Positions 41,664 to 50,532 of a stretch of DNA of 64,000 nucleotides are shown here, piece after piece. The DNA lies in assembly GCA_900468625.1 (NCBI GenBank), contig UBUL01000020.1:62001-126000 (forward strand), written 5' to 3'. The translations under genes and the position numbers were made by a program. The DNA comes from Hyphomicrobiales bacterium. GTDB lineage: Bacteria > Pseudomonadota > Alphaproteobacteria > Rhizobiales > Rhizobiaceae. Each line of letters opens with the position of its first letter. The first letter of the stretch is position 1. The notes below the pieces were generated by a model that did no database searches, had not been told where the DNA came from, and saw nothing but the letters and a program-made list of their open reading frames with translations.

Positions 41664-43121
41664 TCAGTTGAGGCCGCCGATATGGAAGGCCTTTGTTTCC
41701 AGATACTCCTCTATGCCGAGCTGCGAGCCTTCGCGCCCGAGGCCCGATTGCTTGACGCCGCCGAACGGTGCAACCTCCGTAGAGATCAAACCGGTATTGA
41801 GGCCAACCATGCCGAATTCGAGCGCCTCGCCCACTCTCCATGCGCGCTTCAGGCTCTCGGTGTAGAAATAGGCCGCGAGCCCGTATGGCGTGCCATTGGC
41901 AATAGCGATCGCCTCTTCTTCCGTCTCGAAGCGGAAGAGCGGCGCGACCGGTCCGAAGGTCTCCTCGGCGGCGAGTTGCATGCCGGTGGTGGCCCCGGTC
42001 AGGACGATCGGCGCCGTATATTGCGGGCCGGCCGGCAGGTCCCGCCTGGCTGTGACGATCGTTGCGCCCTTTGAAAGCGCATCGCCGACATGGCGGTTGA
42101 TCTTGGCGATCGCCGCTTCGTTGATCATCGGACCGATCGCAACGCCTGCTTCGGTGCCCGGACCGACCTTCATGGCGTCGACGCGGGCGGCTAGCTTCTT
42201 GGCGAAAGCATCGTAGACGCCGGCCTGGACCAGGATGCGGTTGGCGCAGACGCAGGTCTGACCGCCGTTGCGGAACTTGGAGACGATCGCTCCCTCCACG
42301 GCAAGGTCGAGATCCGCGTCGTCAAAGACGATGAAGGGAGCATTGCCGCCGAGCTCCAGGGAAAGCCGCTTGATGCTGCTGGCTGCTCCGCGCATCAGCA
42401 GCGAGCCGACGGGTGTAGAGCCGGTGAAGGAAATCTTGCGCACGGTCGGGTTGGCAAGAATCTCGGCGCCGATCTCGGATGGCATGCCGGTGACGATATT
42501 GATGACCCCGGCTGGTATCCCCGCCATTTCTGCAAGCACGCCGAGCGCCAGGGCCGAGTAGGGGGTGAATTCGGAGGGCTTCACCACGACCGTGCAGCCG
42601 GCCGCAAGCGCCGGCGCAAGCTTGCGCGTGATCATCGCATTCGGGAAATTCCAGGGTGTGATGATGCCGCAAACGCCGACAGGCTCCTTGAGCACAACGA
42701 TGCGGCGGTCTGGTGTCGGCGAGGGAATGGTCTGGCCGCCGATGCGGCGGGCTTCTTCGGCGAACCATTTGACGAAGGAGGCGCCATAGCGGATTTCGCC
42801 ACGGGCTTCATCAAGCGGCTTGCCCTGTTCGACCGTCAGGATCAGCGCGAGATCATCGATATGCTCGAGCATCAGATCATGCCAGGCTTCGAGCCGCGCC
42901 GCGCGCTCTGCATGGGTGCGCTTCTTCCAGGGGCCATAGGCTGCCTCGGCGGCTTCGATTGCCGCGCGGGTCTCATCGCCGCCCATGTCCGGCACGGTTC
43001 CGATGACGGCCTGCGTGGCCGGATCGACAACGGCAACCGTCTTGCCCGAACGGGCGGAAAGCCAGTCGCCACCGATCAGTGCCTGCTCACGGAACAGGGA
43101 TGACAATTTCAGATTTTGCAT
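41664..43121 (-). CDS. NAD(P)-dependent succinate-semialdehyde dehydrogenase-like
   Basis: A 485-residue aldehyde dehydrogenase. Active-site residues are Asn158 (PWNFP), Lys181, Glu256 (LELGGNAPF) and Cys290 (GGQTCVCANR). Sequence style (QTCVCANRILVQ, EPVGVCGIITPWNFPNAMITRK) is that of GabD-type succinate/glutarate-semialdehyde dehydrogenases. It is the last gene of a six-gene minus-strand operon starting with the ArgE-like gene and would turn a semialdehyde into a dicarboxylic acid. Confidence 0.92.
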   Translation of the reverse strand: MQNLKLSSLFREQALIGGDWLSARSGKTVAVVDPATQAVIGTVPDMGGDETRAAIEAAEAAYGPWKKRTHAERAARLEAWHDLMLEHIDDLALILTVEQGKPLDEARGEIRYGASFVKWFAEEARRIGGQTIPSPTPDRRIVVLKEPVGVCGIITPWNFPNAMITRKLAPALAAGCTVVVKPSEFTPYSALALGVLAEMAGIPAGVINIVTGMPSEIGAEILANPTVRKISFTGSTPVGSLLMRGAASSIKRLSLELGGNAPFIVFDDADLDLAVEGAIVSKFRNGGQTCVCANRILVQAGVYDAFAKKLAARVDAMKVGPGTEAGVAIGPMINEAAIAKINRHVGDALSKGATIVTARRDLPAGPQYTAPIVLTGATTGMQLAAEETFGPVAPLFRFETEEEAIAIANGTPYGLAAYFYTESLKRAWRVGEALEFGMVGLNTGLISTEVAPFGGVKQSGLGREGSQLGIEEYLETKAFHIGGLN

Positions 43122-43142
43122 GTTCGGATCCTCGATGAGACT

Positions 43143-44180
43143 TCAGATTGCTGCGAGCAACGCGGCCGTGATCGCGTCGGTCCGGTCTTTGCCCGGGACC
43201 GTGCCGATGCCGCTTGCGGTTGTCGCCTCGATCGCCGCCATGACGGCATTTGCCGCGGCCCGCTCGCCCAGATGCTCGAGCATCATGGCGCCGGACCACA
43301 CAGTTGCGATCGGGTTGGCGATGCCGAGATGGGCAATATCGGGCGCTGACCCATGCACGGGTTCGAACATCGAGGGAGCGCTCCGCTCCGGGTTGATATT
43401 GGCCGATGCCGCGAAACCGAGACCGCCCTGGATCGCTGCGCCGAGATCCGTGAGGATGTCGCCGAAGAGGTTGGATGCGACGACCACGTCAAGGCTTTCC
43501 GGCGCCATCACCATGCGGGCCGCCATGGCATCGATGTGATAGCTCGTGACCTCGACATCCGGATAATCCTGCGCGAGCTGCCGGGTAATTTCGTCCCAGA
43601 AGACCATCGAATGCTTCTGGGCATTGGATTTCGTCACCGAAGCGAGCTTGCCGCGCCGGGTCCTTGCCTGCTCGAAGGCGAAACGCAGGATGCGTTCGAC
43701 ACCCTTGCGAGTGAAGATCGACGTCTCGACCGCGACTTCGTCTGATGTGCCCTGATGAATGCGGCCGCCGGCGCCGGAATATTCGCCCTCGGTATTTTCG
43801 CGAATGCAGAGAATGTCGAAGGCGGTAGCCTTGAGCGGCCCCTGGACACCTGGCAGCAGGCGGTGCGGGCGAATGTTGGCATATTGCACGAAGTTCTTGC
43901 GGATCGGCAGCAGCAGTCCGTGCAGAGACACCGAATCCGGCACCTCGACCGGCCAGCCGACGGCTCCGAGCAGGATGGCATCGAAACCGCGCAGCGCCTC
44001 GATGCCATCGGCGGGCATCATGGTGCCGGTTTCCTTGTAGAAGGCGCAGGACCAGGGAAATTCAGTGCCGTCGAGCGTGAAGCTGCCGGCGCCTGCCGCC
44101 TTTTGCAGAACCGACCAAGCGGCGGCGGTCATGTCGCGACCGATGCCGTCACCCGGGATCAATGCGATCTTGTAGGTTTT
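43143..44180 (-). CDS. tartrate dehydrogenase/decarboxylase-like (isocitrate/isopropylmalate dehydrogenase family)
   Basis: A 345-residue beta-decarboxylating dehydrogenase. It has IALIPGDGIGRDM, RENTEGEYSGAGGR (substrate loop), VTKSNAQKHSMVFWDE and NLFGDILTDLGAAIQGGLGFAASANINP (metal Asp and NAD region). The set, with GGRIHQG, is typical of the tartrate/D-malate dehydrogenase TtuC branch. The ATG at 44180 follows TGAGGACACTGAAC. In this operon it may oxidise a malate- or tartrate-like hydroxy acid. Confidence 0.9.
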   Translation of the reverse strand, partial: KTYKIALIPGDGIGRDMTAAAWSVLQKAAGAGSFTLDGTEFPWSCAFYKETGTMMPADGIEALRGFDAILLGAVGWPVEVPDSVSLHGLLLPIRKNFVQYANIRPHRLLPGVQGPLKATAFDILCIRENTEGEYSGAGGRIHQGTSDEVAVETSIFTRKGVERILRFAFEQARTRRGKLASVTKSNAQKHSMVFWDEITRQLAQDYPDVEVTSYHIDAMAARMVMAPESLDVVVASNLFGDILTDLGAAIQGGLGFAASANINPERSAPSMFEPVHGSAPDIAHLGIANPIATVWSGAMMLEHLGERAAANAVMAAIEATTASGIGTVPGKDRTDAITAALLAAI

Positions 44181-44194
44181 CATGTTCAGTGTCC

Positions 44195-45658
44195 TCAAAG
44201 ACTGATCAAAACGCTCTTGCTCTTGCGATTGGCCTGGAATGCCTCCCGGCCGAGATCCTTGCCGATACCGGACTGCTTGTAGCCACCGGTCGGCAGGATG
44301 TGGTCGCGTGAGCGGCTATAGCGGTTGACCCAGATGGTGCCGGCTTGCAGACGGAGGGTCAGCCGGATGGCGCGCGAGAGGTCGCGGGTGAAGAGGCCTG
44401 CGGCGAGCCCGTAGCTCGGATGGTCGGCAAGCTGCAGGGCTTCCTCTTCGTCGTCGAATGTCTGGAGCGTCAGCACCGGGCCGAAGATCTCCTCGATGAT
44501 GGCCGGAGAATTCAGATCGACCCCGGCTATCAGTGTCGGAGCGTAGAAATAGCCCGGTGCGTCCATGCGCGTGCCGCCTGCAAGGCATTCTCCGCCGGCT
44601 TCGACAGTGGCGGAGACGATCGCATCGATACGCTGTCTCTGCTTTTCCGAAATGATGGGGGAGTAGCGGCTTGCGGCATTCCAGGTGGGACCGGGGACAA
44701 CGCCCTTCATCCGGTTCCGGATGGCCTCGATCAGTTCGGCCGCTATCCTTTTCTCGACGATCAGCCGCGATCCGGCCACGCAGGCCTGGCCGGCATTGCC
44801 GATGATGCTGGCCGCGACGGCCGCGGCGGCCTTGTCGAGGTCCGCATCGGCAAAGACGATCTGGGGGCTCTTGCCGCCAAGCTCAAGCGTCATCGGCTTG
44901 ACGCCTGTGCGGGCGATGTTCTCCATGATGGCCGATCCAGCTCGGGTCGAGCCGGTAAAGCTGATCTTGGCGATATCGGGATGGCCAGTCATCGCTTGGC
45001 CGGTCGTTGCGCCATCACCCAGCACCACATTGATCAGACCGGCCGGAAGGCCGGCACGCACGGCGAGCTGAGCCAAATAGATGGATGAAAACGGCGTCAT
45101 TTCGGACGGCTTCAGGACAACGGCGTTTCCGGCGGCCAGCGCCGGTGCGAGTTTCCAGGCGGCCATGTTGACCGGAAAATTCCAGGGCGTGATAGCGCCC
45201 ACCACCCCATAGGGCTCGGTCATGATCATGCCGAGATTGCCGTCGTCGGTCGGCACGAGATCGCTGCCTTCCTTGTCTGCGAATTCGGCAAAGAAGCGGA
45301 TCTGCTCTGCCGAAATCGCGATGTCGCCCTCGACAAGCTGGCCTACGGGCCGCGTCGAAGCGACAGCCTCGAGCCTGGCCAGCGTTTCGGCCTCCTCTTC
45401 GATGAGATCGGCCCAGCGATGAAGCACGTTCAGGCGCTCACGCGGGCGCACGCCACCCCAGTTGCTTTCCTTCAACGCGGCCTTGGCCGTCTGTACAGCC
45501 TGATCGACAACGGAGGCGTCCGCGACCGGGCATTCGGCATAGGCCTTGCCATCGGAGGGACGGTGCATCGGAATGACCCCGTCCGCAGCACGGAAGTTGC
45601 CGCCGATAAAATGTCCGACGGGAAGTGAAAGACTGTCGGGATCGAAGCTCAGGTCCAT
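44195..45658 (-). CDS. aldehyde dehydrogenase family protein
   Basis: A 487-residue ALDH with Asn160 (PWNFP), Glu259 (LELGGKSPQ) and Cys293 (GQACVAGSRL). It is of the betaine-/gamma-aminobutyraldehyde type (PuuC-like), as judged by NAGQACVAGSRLIVEKRIA. The start at 45658 has GGAGG 9 bases upstream. It precedes the TtuC-like gene by 14 bases and follows the cupin gene by 166 bases. With the PuuB-like oxidase and aminotransferase it fits oxidation of amino-aldehydes. Confidence 0.92.
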   Translation of the reverse strand: MDLSFDPDSLSLPVGHFIGGNFRAADGVIPMHRPSDGKAYAECPVADASVVDQAVQTAKAALKESNWGGVRPRERLNVLHRWADLIEEEAETLARLEAVASTRPVGQLVEGDIAISAEQIRFFAEFADKEGSDLVPTDDGNLGMIMTEPYGVVGAITPWNFPVNMAAWKLAPALAAGNAVVLKPSEMTPFSSIYLAQLAVRAGLPAGLINVVLGDGATTGQAMTGHPDIAKISFTGSTRAGSAIMENIARTGVKPMTLELGGKSPQIVFADADLDKAAAAVAASIIGNAGQACVAGSRLIVEKRIAAELIEAIRNRMKGVVPGPTWNAASRYSPIISEKQRQRIDAIVSATVEAGGECLAGGTRMDAPGYFYAPTLIAGVDLNSPAIIEEIFGPVLTLQTFDDEEEALQLADHPSYGLAAGLFTRDLSRAIRLTLRLQAGTIWVNRYSRSRDHILPTGGYKQSGIGKDLGREAFQANRKSKSVLISL

Positions 45659-45824
45659 AATGATACCTCCGGTCAATTTACCGAGATGCTATAGGATCGG
45701 CGAAGTAGCTTGGTCCGATCGCATCGGCTGCCACGGCGGAAAAACCTGTTTTGGGGCGGTCCGGCAGCGTAATCTTTGGCCGGGCCGGATGCGGCGCCTG
45801 ACGGCTGCGCCGAGGCGGGAAAGT

Positions 45825-46181
45825 TCAAGGGGTAACGGTCACGTAGATCTTGCGGACCGTCTCGATCGTCTTCCAGGTTCCGACGAAGCCCGGCTTCATG
45901 ACGAAGCTGTCACCCGCCCTATAGACGACGGGTTCGCCGCCTTCCGGCGTCAGTTCGACGACACCGGAGAGGATGTGGCAGAATTCGAAGGTTTCACCCT
46001 TGATCGAACGGCTGACACCGGGTGTGGCCTCCCATACGCCGGTGTGCACCGTCTCGTTGCGGGCGCTATCCTGTGCCCAGGTCTTGAGCTTCGGATCGCC
46101 GGAGATCAGCCGTTCGGGAGCGACGACGTTTTCGCGCGGCGCGAAGGAGGGTTTGGGATCAATCGTCTTCAGGAGGGACAT
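45825..46181 (-). CDS. cupin (Cupin_3/DUF861-like)
   Basis: A 118-residue single-domain cupin. The two cupin motifs are TFEFCHILSGVVELTPEGGE and GDSFVMKPGFVGTWKTIETVRKIYV. The Trp-Lys end pattern (GTWKTIE) is that of Cupin_3/DUF861 proteins. The ATG at 46181 follows GGAAACC; the longer frame to 46319 overlaps the upstream dehydrogenase. Probably a small accessory enzyme or binding protein of the pathway; no reaction can be assigned. Confidence 0.88.
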   Translation of the reverse strand: MSLLKTIDPKPSFAPRENVVAPERLISGDPKLKTWAQDSARNETVHTGVWEATPGVSRSIKGETFEFCHILSGVVELTPEGGEPVVYRAGDSFVMKPGFVGTWKTIETVRKIYVTVTP

Positions 46182-46203
46182 CGGTTTCCTTTCGAGTTGG
46201 CGA

Positions 46204-47127
46204 TCAGTAGCCGCGGCGGCGGTCGACGAGGCCGAGCGGGTCCAAGCCCGCCTGAATCCTCTTGATATTGTCGATGACGGCGCGCGCGGCACTGTGAGGC
46301 TGGGTGACGCTTGCGACATGCGGCGTCAGCAGAATGCGGTCGTGGTTCCAGAACGGATGTCCGGCGGGCAGCGGTTCTGGATCGGTTACATCGATCACGG
46401 CACCGGCAAGCCGACCGCTGTCGAGCGCAGCCAGGAGATCTTCCGGAACGAGCTGCGGTCCGCGGCCGACATGCACGAGACCCGCACCCTGCGGCAGCTT
46501 CTCGAAGAGATCGGCGTTGAGAAAACCGCGGGTCTCGTCGGTCAGCGGCAGAAGGCAGATCAGGATATCGGCCATGGAAAGCATAATCTCGAGTCCTGCT
46601 TCGCCGGCAAAACAGGCAACGCCTTCCAGTTCGCGTTGATGGCGGCTCCAGCCTGAAAGCACAAAGCCGAACGGTTTCAGCCTTTCAAGCACGGCCTGCC
46701 CGAGGTTTCCGAGCCCCAGCACGCCGATGCGGCATTCGCTTGCCTGAACCTGCGGCAAGGCATTCCAGACCTGGCGGCACTGCTGGTTGAGATAGGCCGG
46801 CAGATTGCGGTGGAGCGCGAGGACGCCAAGCGTCACATATTCCTGCATCATGCGGGTGATGCCGTCTTCGACCATCCGGACGACTTTTACGTGAGCGGGG
46901 ATCTCAGCCGTATAGAATTGGTCGATGCCGGCGCCGATAGAAAACAGAACTTCCAGATTGCGGTAGCGCGGCAAGTCGTCCGGGACGGTCCAGGTGATCA
47001 GATACCGCACGGCATCAGGGTCAACGGACGCTGGATCCATGGAAAAGGGGACATCCGGCAGCTCGCGGGCGAAGGCCTCCTGGAAGATATGACCGCGGCG
47101 GGCATCCGAATTGAAAAGGAAGGTCAT
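46204..47127 (-). CDS. D-2-hydroxyacid dehydrogenase (glyoxylate/hydroxypyruvate reductase GhrA-like)
   Basis: A 307-residue NAD(P) enzyme. The Rossmann motif is GVLGLGNLGQAV (135-146); catalytic residues are Arg222 (VGRG), Glu251 (DPEPLP) and His270 (LTPHVAS). Its layout is that of GhrA, which reduces glyoxylate or hydroxypyruvate. In a catabolic operon it could dispose of a 2-oxo acid or oxidise a 2-hydroxy acid. It lies 28 bases after the ArgE-like gene. Confidence 0.92.
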   Translation of the reverse strand: MTFLFNSDARRGHIFQEAFARELPDVPFSMDPASVDPDAVRYLITWTVPDDLPRYRNLEVLFSIGAGIDQFYTAEIPAHVKVVRMVEDGITRMMQEYVTLGVLALHRNLPAYLNQQCRQVWNALPQVQASECRIGVLGLGNLGQAVLERLKPFGFVLSGWSRHQRELEGVACFAGEAGLEIMLSMADILICLLPLTDETRGFLNADLFEKLPQGAGLVHVGRGPQLVPEDLLAALDSGRLAGAVIDVTDPEPLPAGHPFWNHDRILLTPHVASVTQPHSAARAVIDNIKRIQAGLDPLGLVDRRRGY

Positions 47128-47155
47128 GGATTGTCTATCCTTAGGTCTTGCTAAG

Positions 47156-48280
47156 TCATACCAGGCAACGGCGGCCGAGAGCCTCGATCATGGCCTGGCA
47201 GGCGGCGAGTTCGTCCATGAGGATGAATTCGTTCGGCTTGTGTGCGCGGCCGATGTCGCCCGGACCGCAAATGATCGCCTCGAGGCCGGCGCGCTGGTAG
47301 AGCCCGGCTTCGGTGCCGTAACTGACGGCCGCCAGGGGCTCCATGCCCGTGAGCTCGGTCAGCAGACCGGCAAGAGGGGCGGTCCGTGAAAGGGAGAGGG
47401 CGGGATAGGAGCTCAGCTCCTCCCATTGGATTTGGAATCCCCGATGCTCAAGCTCGGCAGCGGTCTCGCGCACCGGCAAGAGCAGTGCTTCGGGGTCTGC
47501 GCTGGAAATTGCCCGTGCTTCGACCTCGAGCATACAGAGATCCGGAATGATGTTGAGGGCCTGCCCGCCGTGAATGGTACCGACCGAGACCGACGAATAA
47601 GGCGGCTCGAACTCCGCTTCGAATGGTCCTTGGGCAAGAGCATGGGCGGTCGAAACGGCGGCCTGCAAGACCTCGGCCGCGGCGTGAATGGTGTTGAGGC
47701 CGAGGTCGGGCCGCGACGAATGACCGGAGCGCCCCTTCAGGGTGATGCGGGCGGCCGATTTTCCCTTATGCGCAAGGATGGCCTGCATGTTGCTGGGTTC
47801 CCCGACGATGACGCCGAGCGGCGTTTCGCACAGCTCCGGCAGGCGCGCAATGAGATGCGGCACGCCGCGGCAGCCGGCTTCCTCGTCATAGGAAAAGGCA
47901 AAATGGATCGGCCTTGCGAGAGGGCTTGCCGCGAGCATCGGCGCGGCCGCCAGGGACGCGGCCAGAAAGCCCTTCATGTCGCTGGTGCCGCGACCATGCA
48001 GCCTCTCGCCATCGACCCGCAGCACGAAGGGATCGCTCGTCCATCCCGTCTCGTTGGCCGGTACGACATCCATGTGACCGGAGAGGACATAACCCGGTTT
48101 GTCGCGTGGGCCGATCGTCGCAAAAAGGTTCGATCTGTCACCCTCGGGACCTGCAAGGACATCAACCGTGGCTCCGAAGGACTTCAGATAGGTGCCGATC
48201 CACTCCACGATTTCAGCGTTCGGCCTTCCAACGACGGAATCGAGGCCGACCAGTTTTGCCAGAATGTCCGATGCCTGCAT
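47156..48280 (-). CDS. ArgE-like N-acyl-amino-acid deacetylase (M20 peptidase family)
   Basis: A 374-residue M20 metallohydrolase. Metal ligands are His69 and Asp71 (SGHMDVVP), Asp101 (GRGTSDMKG), and Glu133-Glu134 (SYDEEAGCRG); the dimerisation lid SGHSSRPDLGLNTIHAA follows. It is annotated ArgE-type by pattern (removes acetyl from N-acetylornithine). Head of a six-gene operon for aldehyde and hydroxyacid oxidation, so it probably removes an acyl group from a pathway intermediate rather than serving arginine synthesis. The ATG at 48280 is used; the long upstream frame to 48754 overlaps the divergent GNAT gene. Confidence 0.92.
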   Translation of the reverse strand: MQASDILAKLVGLDSVVGRPNAEIVEWIGTYLKSFGATVDVLAGPEGDRSNLFATIGPRDKPGYVLSGHMDVVPANETGWTSDPFVLRVDGERLHGRGTSDMKGFLAASLAAAPMLAASPLARPIHFAFSYDEEAGCRGVPHLIARLPELCETPLGVIVGEPSNMQAILAHKGKSAARITLKGRSGHSSRPDLGLNTIHAAAEVLQAAVSTAHALAQGPFEAEFEPPYSSVSVGTIHGGQALNIIPDLCMLEVEARAISSADPEALLLPVRETAAELEHRGFQIQWEELSSYPALSLSRTAPLAGLLTELTGMEPLAAVSYGTEAGLYQRAGLEAIICGPGDIGRAHKPNEFILMDELAACQAMIEALGRRCLV

Positions 48281-48459
48281 GGGTATTGCCGATCTCCGGT
48301 TGCCGTTTTCGTCTGCGCCAGCCACGCCTTGATCAAAGGAAGTTAAGCGTCCGTCAGAAGAATACCTGCCGAAAGCGCGGCTCATACGGTCAATTCTTGC
48401 GCTGGTATTTGCATACGCAGTGAAATGTTTTGCGAAGTCTCGGCTAAGGTCGCCAAAGC

Positions 48460-49416
48460 ATGATGCCAGCTCGCGCCAATATGCAGCTGGAAGATTGGAT
48501 GGCGGCTGGACCACGAATGGATACAAAAGTACCCGAAAAACTGCATGTCGATGCATTCGAACTGCGCTTTGCCGACATTGCAGACGTCCCTCTATCACAG
48601 CTGCAGGCCCTCTCGATGTCGGTCGGGTGGCCGCATCGATCGCAGGACTGGCAGCATCTGCGGGATGTCGGCCGCGGCTTCGTGGCGCTTGACGAAATCG
48701 GCAGGGTTTCCGGCTCGACCATGTGGTTTCCGCATGGAGAGCATTTCGCCACATTCGGCATGCTGATCACCGCGCCGCGCCTGCAGACGAATGGTACGGC
48801 CGAGTGGCTCGTCAAGAGGATGCTGGCCGAATGCCATCAGGAACGATTAAGGCTGAATGCGACAAGAGCAGCGCGCCGGATGTGCGCAACGCTCGGATTC
48901 ATGCCGCAACAGACGGTCTTTCAGTGTCAGGGGGAGGTGCTGTCGGTGCCCGAGGTCGGCGGCATCAAGCCAGGGCTCGAGCTGAGGCGGCTCGAACGCA
49001 ATGATCTGGATGCAGTTTCGGCCCTGGACGAGCCTGCTTTCGGTACGCTGCGCTACCAGCATCTCCTGCGATTGTTCGAAAGCTCTATCTGCTACGGCCT
49101 TTATGATGGTGGGACGCTGATGGCTTATTCCATGCGCCGTCGGTTTGGCCGCGGCCATGTCGTCGGTCCCGTCGTTGCTTATTGTGAGGAAGATGCAATT
49201 TCCGTCGTTCATCCGCATGTCGTCGCGCATGTCGGCAGTTTTCTTCGGCTCGACACCCATTTCGATACCGGCCTGTTCGCCGGTTTTGTCCAGCAAAGCG
49301 GAATGTCCGTCTTTGACACTGTGACGACCATGATTTCTTCCGAAGCCGCCGCCTATGCCCGCTACAACACTGGTTCTCCGGTCGTTTTTGCACTCGCGTC
49401 GCAATCTTTCGGATAA
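48460..49416 (+). CDS. double-domain GNAT acetyltransferase (copy 2)
   Basis: A 318-residue paralogue of the protein at 38452. Shared marks are GWPHRSQDWQ near 53, RRFGRGHVVGPVV near 227 and a FALASQSFG end (FALANQALG in copy 1). The acetyl-CoA loop is weaker (LQTNGTAEWLV in place of RGRGLGRRL), so the N-terminal half may bind CoA poorly. An extra 25-residue N-terminal arm is present if the ATG at 48460 is used; an internal ATG 20 codons later is possible. It is divergent from the ArgE-like gene, with 179 bases between. Confidence 0.82.
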   Translation: MMPARANMQLEDWMAAGPRMDTKVPEKLHVDAFELRFADIADVPLSQLQALSMSVGWPHRSQDWQHLRDVGRGFVALDEIGRVSGSTMWFPHGEHFATFGMLITAPRLQTNGTAEWLVKRMLAECHQERLRLNATRAARRMCATLGFMPQQTVFQCQGEVLSVPEVGGIKPGLELRRLERNDLDAVSALDEPAFGTLRYQHLLRLFESSICYGLYDGGTLMAYSMRRRFGRGHVVGPVVAYCEEDAISVVHPHVVAHVGSFLRLDTHFDTGLFAGFVQQSGMSVFDTVTTMISSEAAAYARYNTGSPVVFALASQSFG

Positions 49417-49738
49417 TCGCGTCCGGCTTGCAAAACTCCCGCTCAAGATACCCCTGCATCATCAGCAGGCGCTGGATTGATCAGTTTGAAAACATTACAG
49501 GTTTACATCCGCTCGGAGAGTGAAGCCGGGGGAAAAAGGGGAAAGCTTGAGCGTTTGACTTGAGCAGACCACGTCCAGGATACCGCGACGACGTTAAGAA
49601 CAAGCATCGGGAAGAACAAGCATGGGGTCGATCAGCCGCAGCCATAAAGTCGCCGCTCTATGGTCAGCCGATCGCCGCGCTATTGCCTTACAGAAAACGT
49701 CTGACGGTCACATTGTCGCCGGATCGTTCTTCAACCGT
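49417..49738. other. intergenic region without recognisable gene
   Basis: From the GNAT stop to the repeats at 49740 I see only short frames without ribosome sites and no palindrome of note. Confidence 0.5.
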
Positions 49739-49739
49739 A

Positions 49740-49789
49740 GAGCCGGATGATTTTAGGCCGAAACGACCTAGAATCCGAATCCGCTCTAG
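49740..49789. repeat. rhizobial palindromic intergenic repeat, type GATTTTAGG
   Basis: GGATGATTTTAGGCCG and CGACCTAGAATCCGAATCC form an imperfect hairpin around AAA. I recall the GATTTTAGG-type palindrome as dispersed in Rhizobium genomes. It is immediately followed by a second palindrome type, a mosaic arrangement. Confidence 0.55.
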
Positions 49790-49800
49790 AATCGAAGAAA

Positions 49801-49852
49801 TAGAGCATGACGCCGTCCGAAAACCGCGCACACTTTTCGGCGTCATGCTCTA
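49801..49852. repeat. rhizobial palindromic repeat TAGAGCATG...CATGCTCTA (copy 1)
   Basis: TAGAGCATGACGCCG and CGGCGTCATGCTCTA are perfect 15-base arms around a 22-base loop rich in CCGAAAA/CTTTTC. A second copy with one arm difference is at 62782. This is a known dispersed intergenic element type of Rhizobiales. Confidence 0.7.
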
Positions 49853-49941
49853 AACCGCGGCTAAAAATCAATGCGATATGCCGCCATTCGCTCTACGCCG
49901 TCAAAGAGGTGTTTCCCCCGCGCTCCCAAAGAGGAATGAAC

Positions 49942-50376
49942 ATGATCACTCGTTATATCCCTGCCGCATCGCTGACTGCCGCGGTCTTGAGCTTGATGCT
50001 TCTCAACAATCCTGCCTCTGCACAGCAGGCAACGCCAGACAAGCAATCTGCCCAAACGCAACCCGATAGCAACGGTACGGCTGCCGCCGTCAGCGACCAA
50101 AAGATCGAAGCTTTTGCGGTTGCCTATCTCCAGGTGGACAAGATCAGGCAGGAATATTCGGCCAAGATCGGAGCAACGTCTGATCCAACGGCAAAGCAAC
50201 AGCTGCAGACCGAGGCAAGCAAGCAGATGGTGCAGGCTGTTCAGACCTCTCCCGGCATGTCGGTAGACGAATACAACTCAATTTTGACGGCTGCAAAGAA
50301 GGATCCGGCGCTCGTCAAGAAGGTTCAGGACAAGATTCAGAAAGCCGCGCCTGCACAACAGCCCGCACAGCAGTAG
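49942..50376 (+). CDS. DUF4168 exported protein
   Basis: A 144-residue protein with a Sec signal (MITRYIPAASLTAAVLSLML, cleavage after ASA near 27) and a DUF4168 domain: QKIEAFAVAYLQVDKIRQEY ... QMVQAVQTSPGMSVDEYNSILTAAKKDPALVKKVQDKI. The tail is Gln/Ala/Pro-rich. The ATG at 49942 is preferred because GAGGA sits 6 bases upstream; the ATG two codons earlier touches that site. Function unknown, periplasmic. It follows two palindromic repeats. Confidence 0.85.
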   Translation: MITRYIPAASLTAAVLSLMLLNNPASAQQATPDKQSAQTQPDSNGTAAAVSDQKIEAFAVAYLQVDKIRQEYSAKIGATSDPTAKQQLQTEASKQMVQAVQTSPGMSVDEYNSILTAAKKDPALVKKVQDKIQKAAPAQQPAQQ

Positions 50377-50532
50377 GCAACGCCGAGATCACCGAACAGC
50401 TGATCTGCACCACCGAGGCCGCGCCATTCAGCAATCTTGGCGCGGCGTCGAATAGGATGATTTCTTCTTCGATGCCGGAATAGACTGACATCTGCCTGAA
50501 GTCTTGAGGCTGCGCCATGACCGCGGCAGGCA

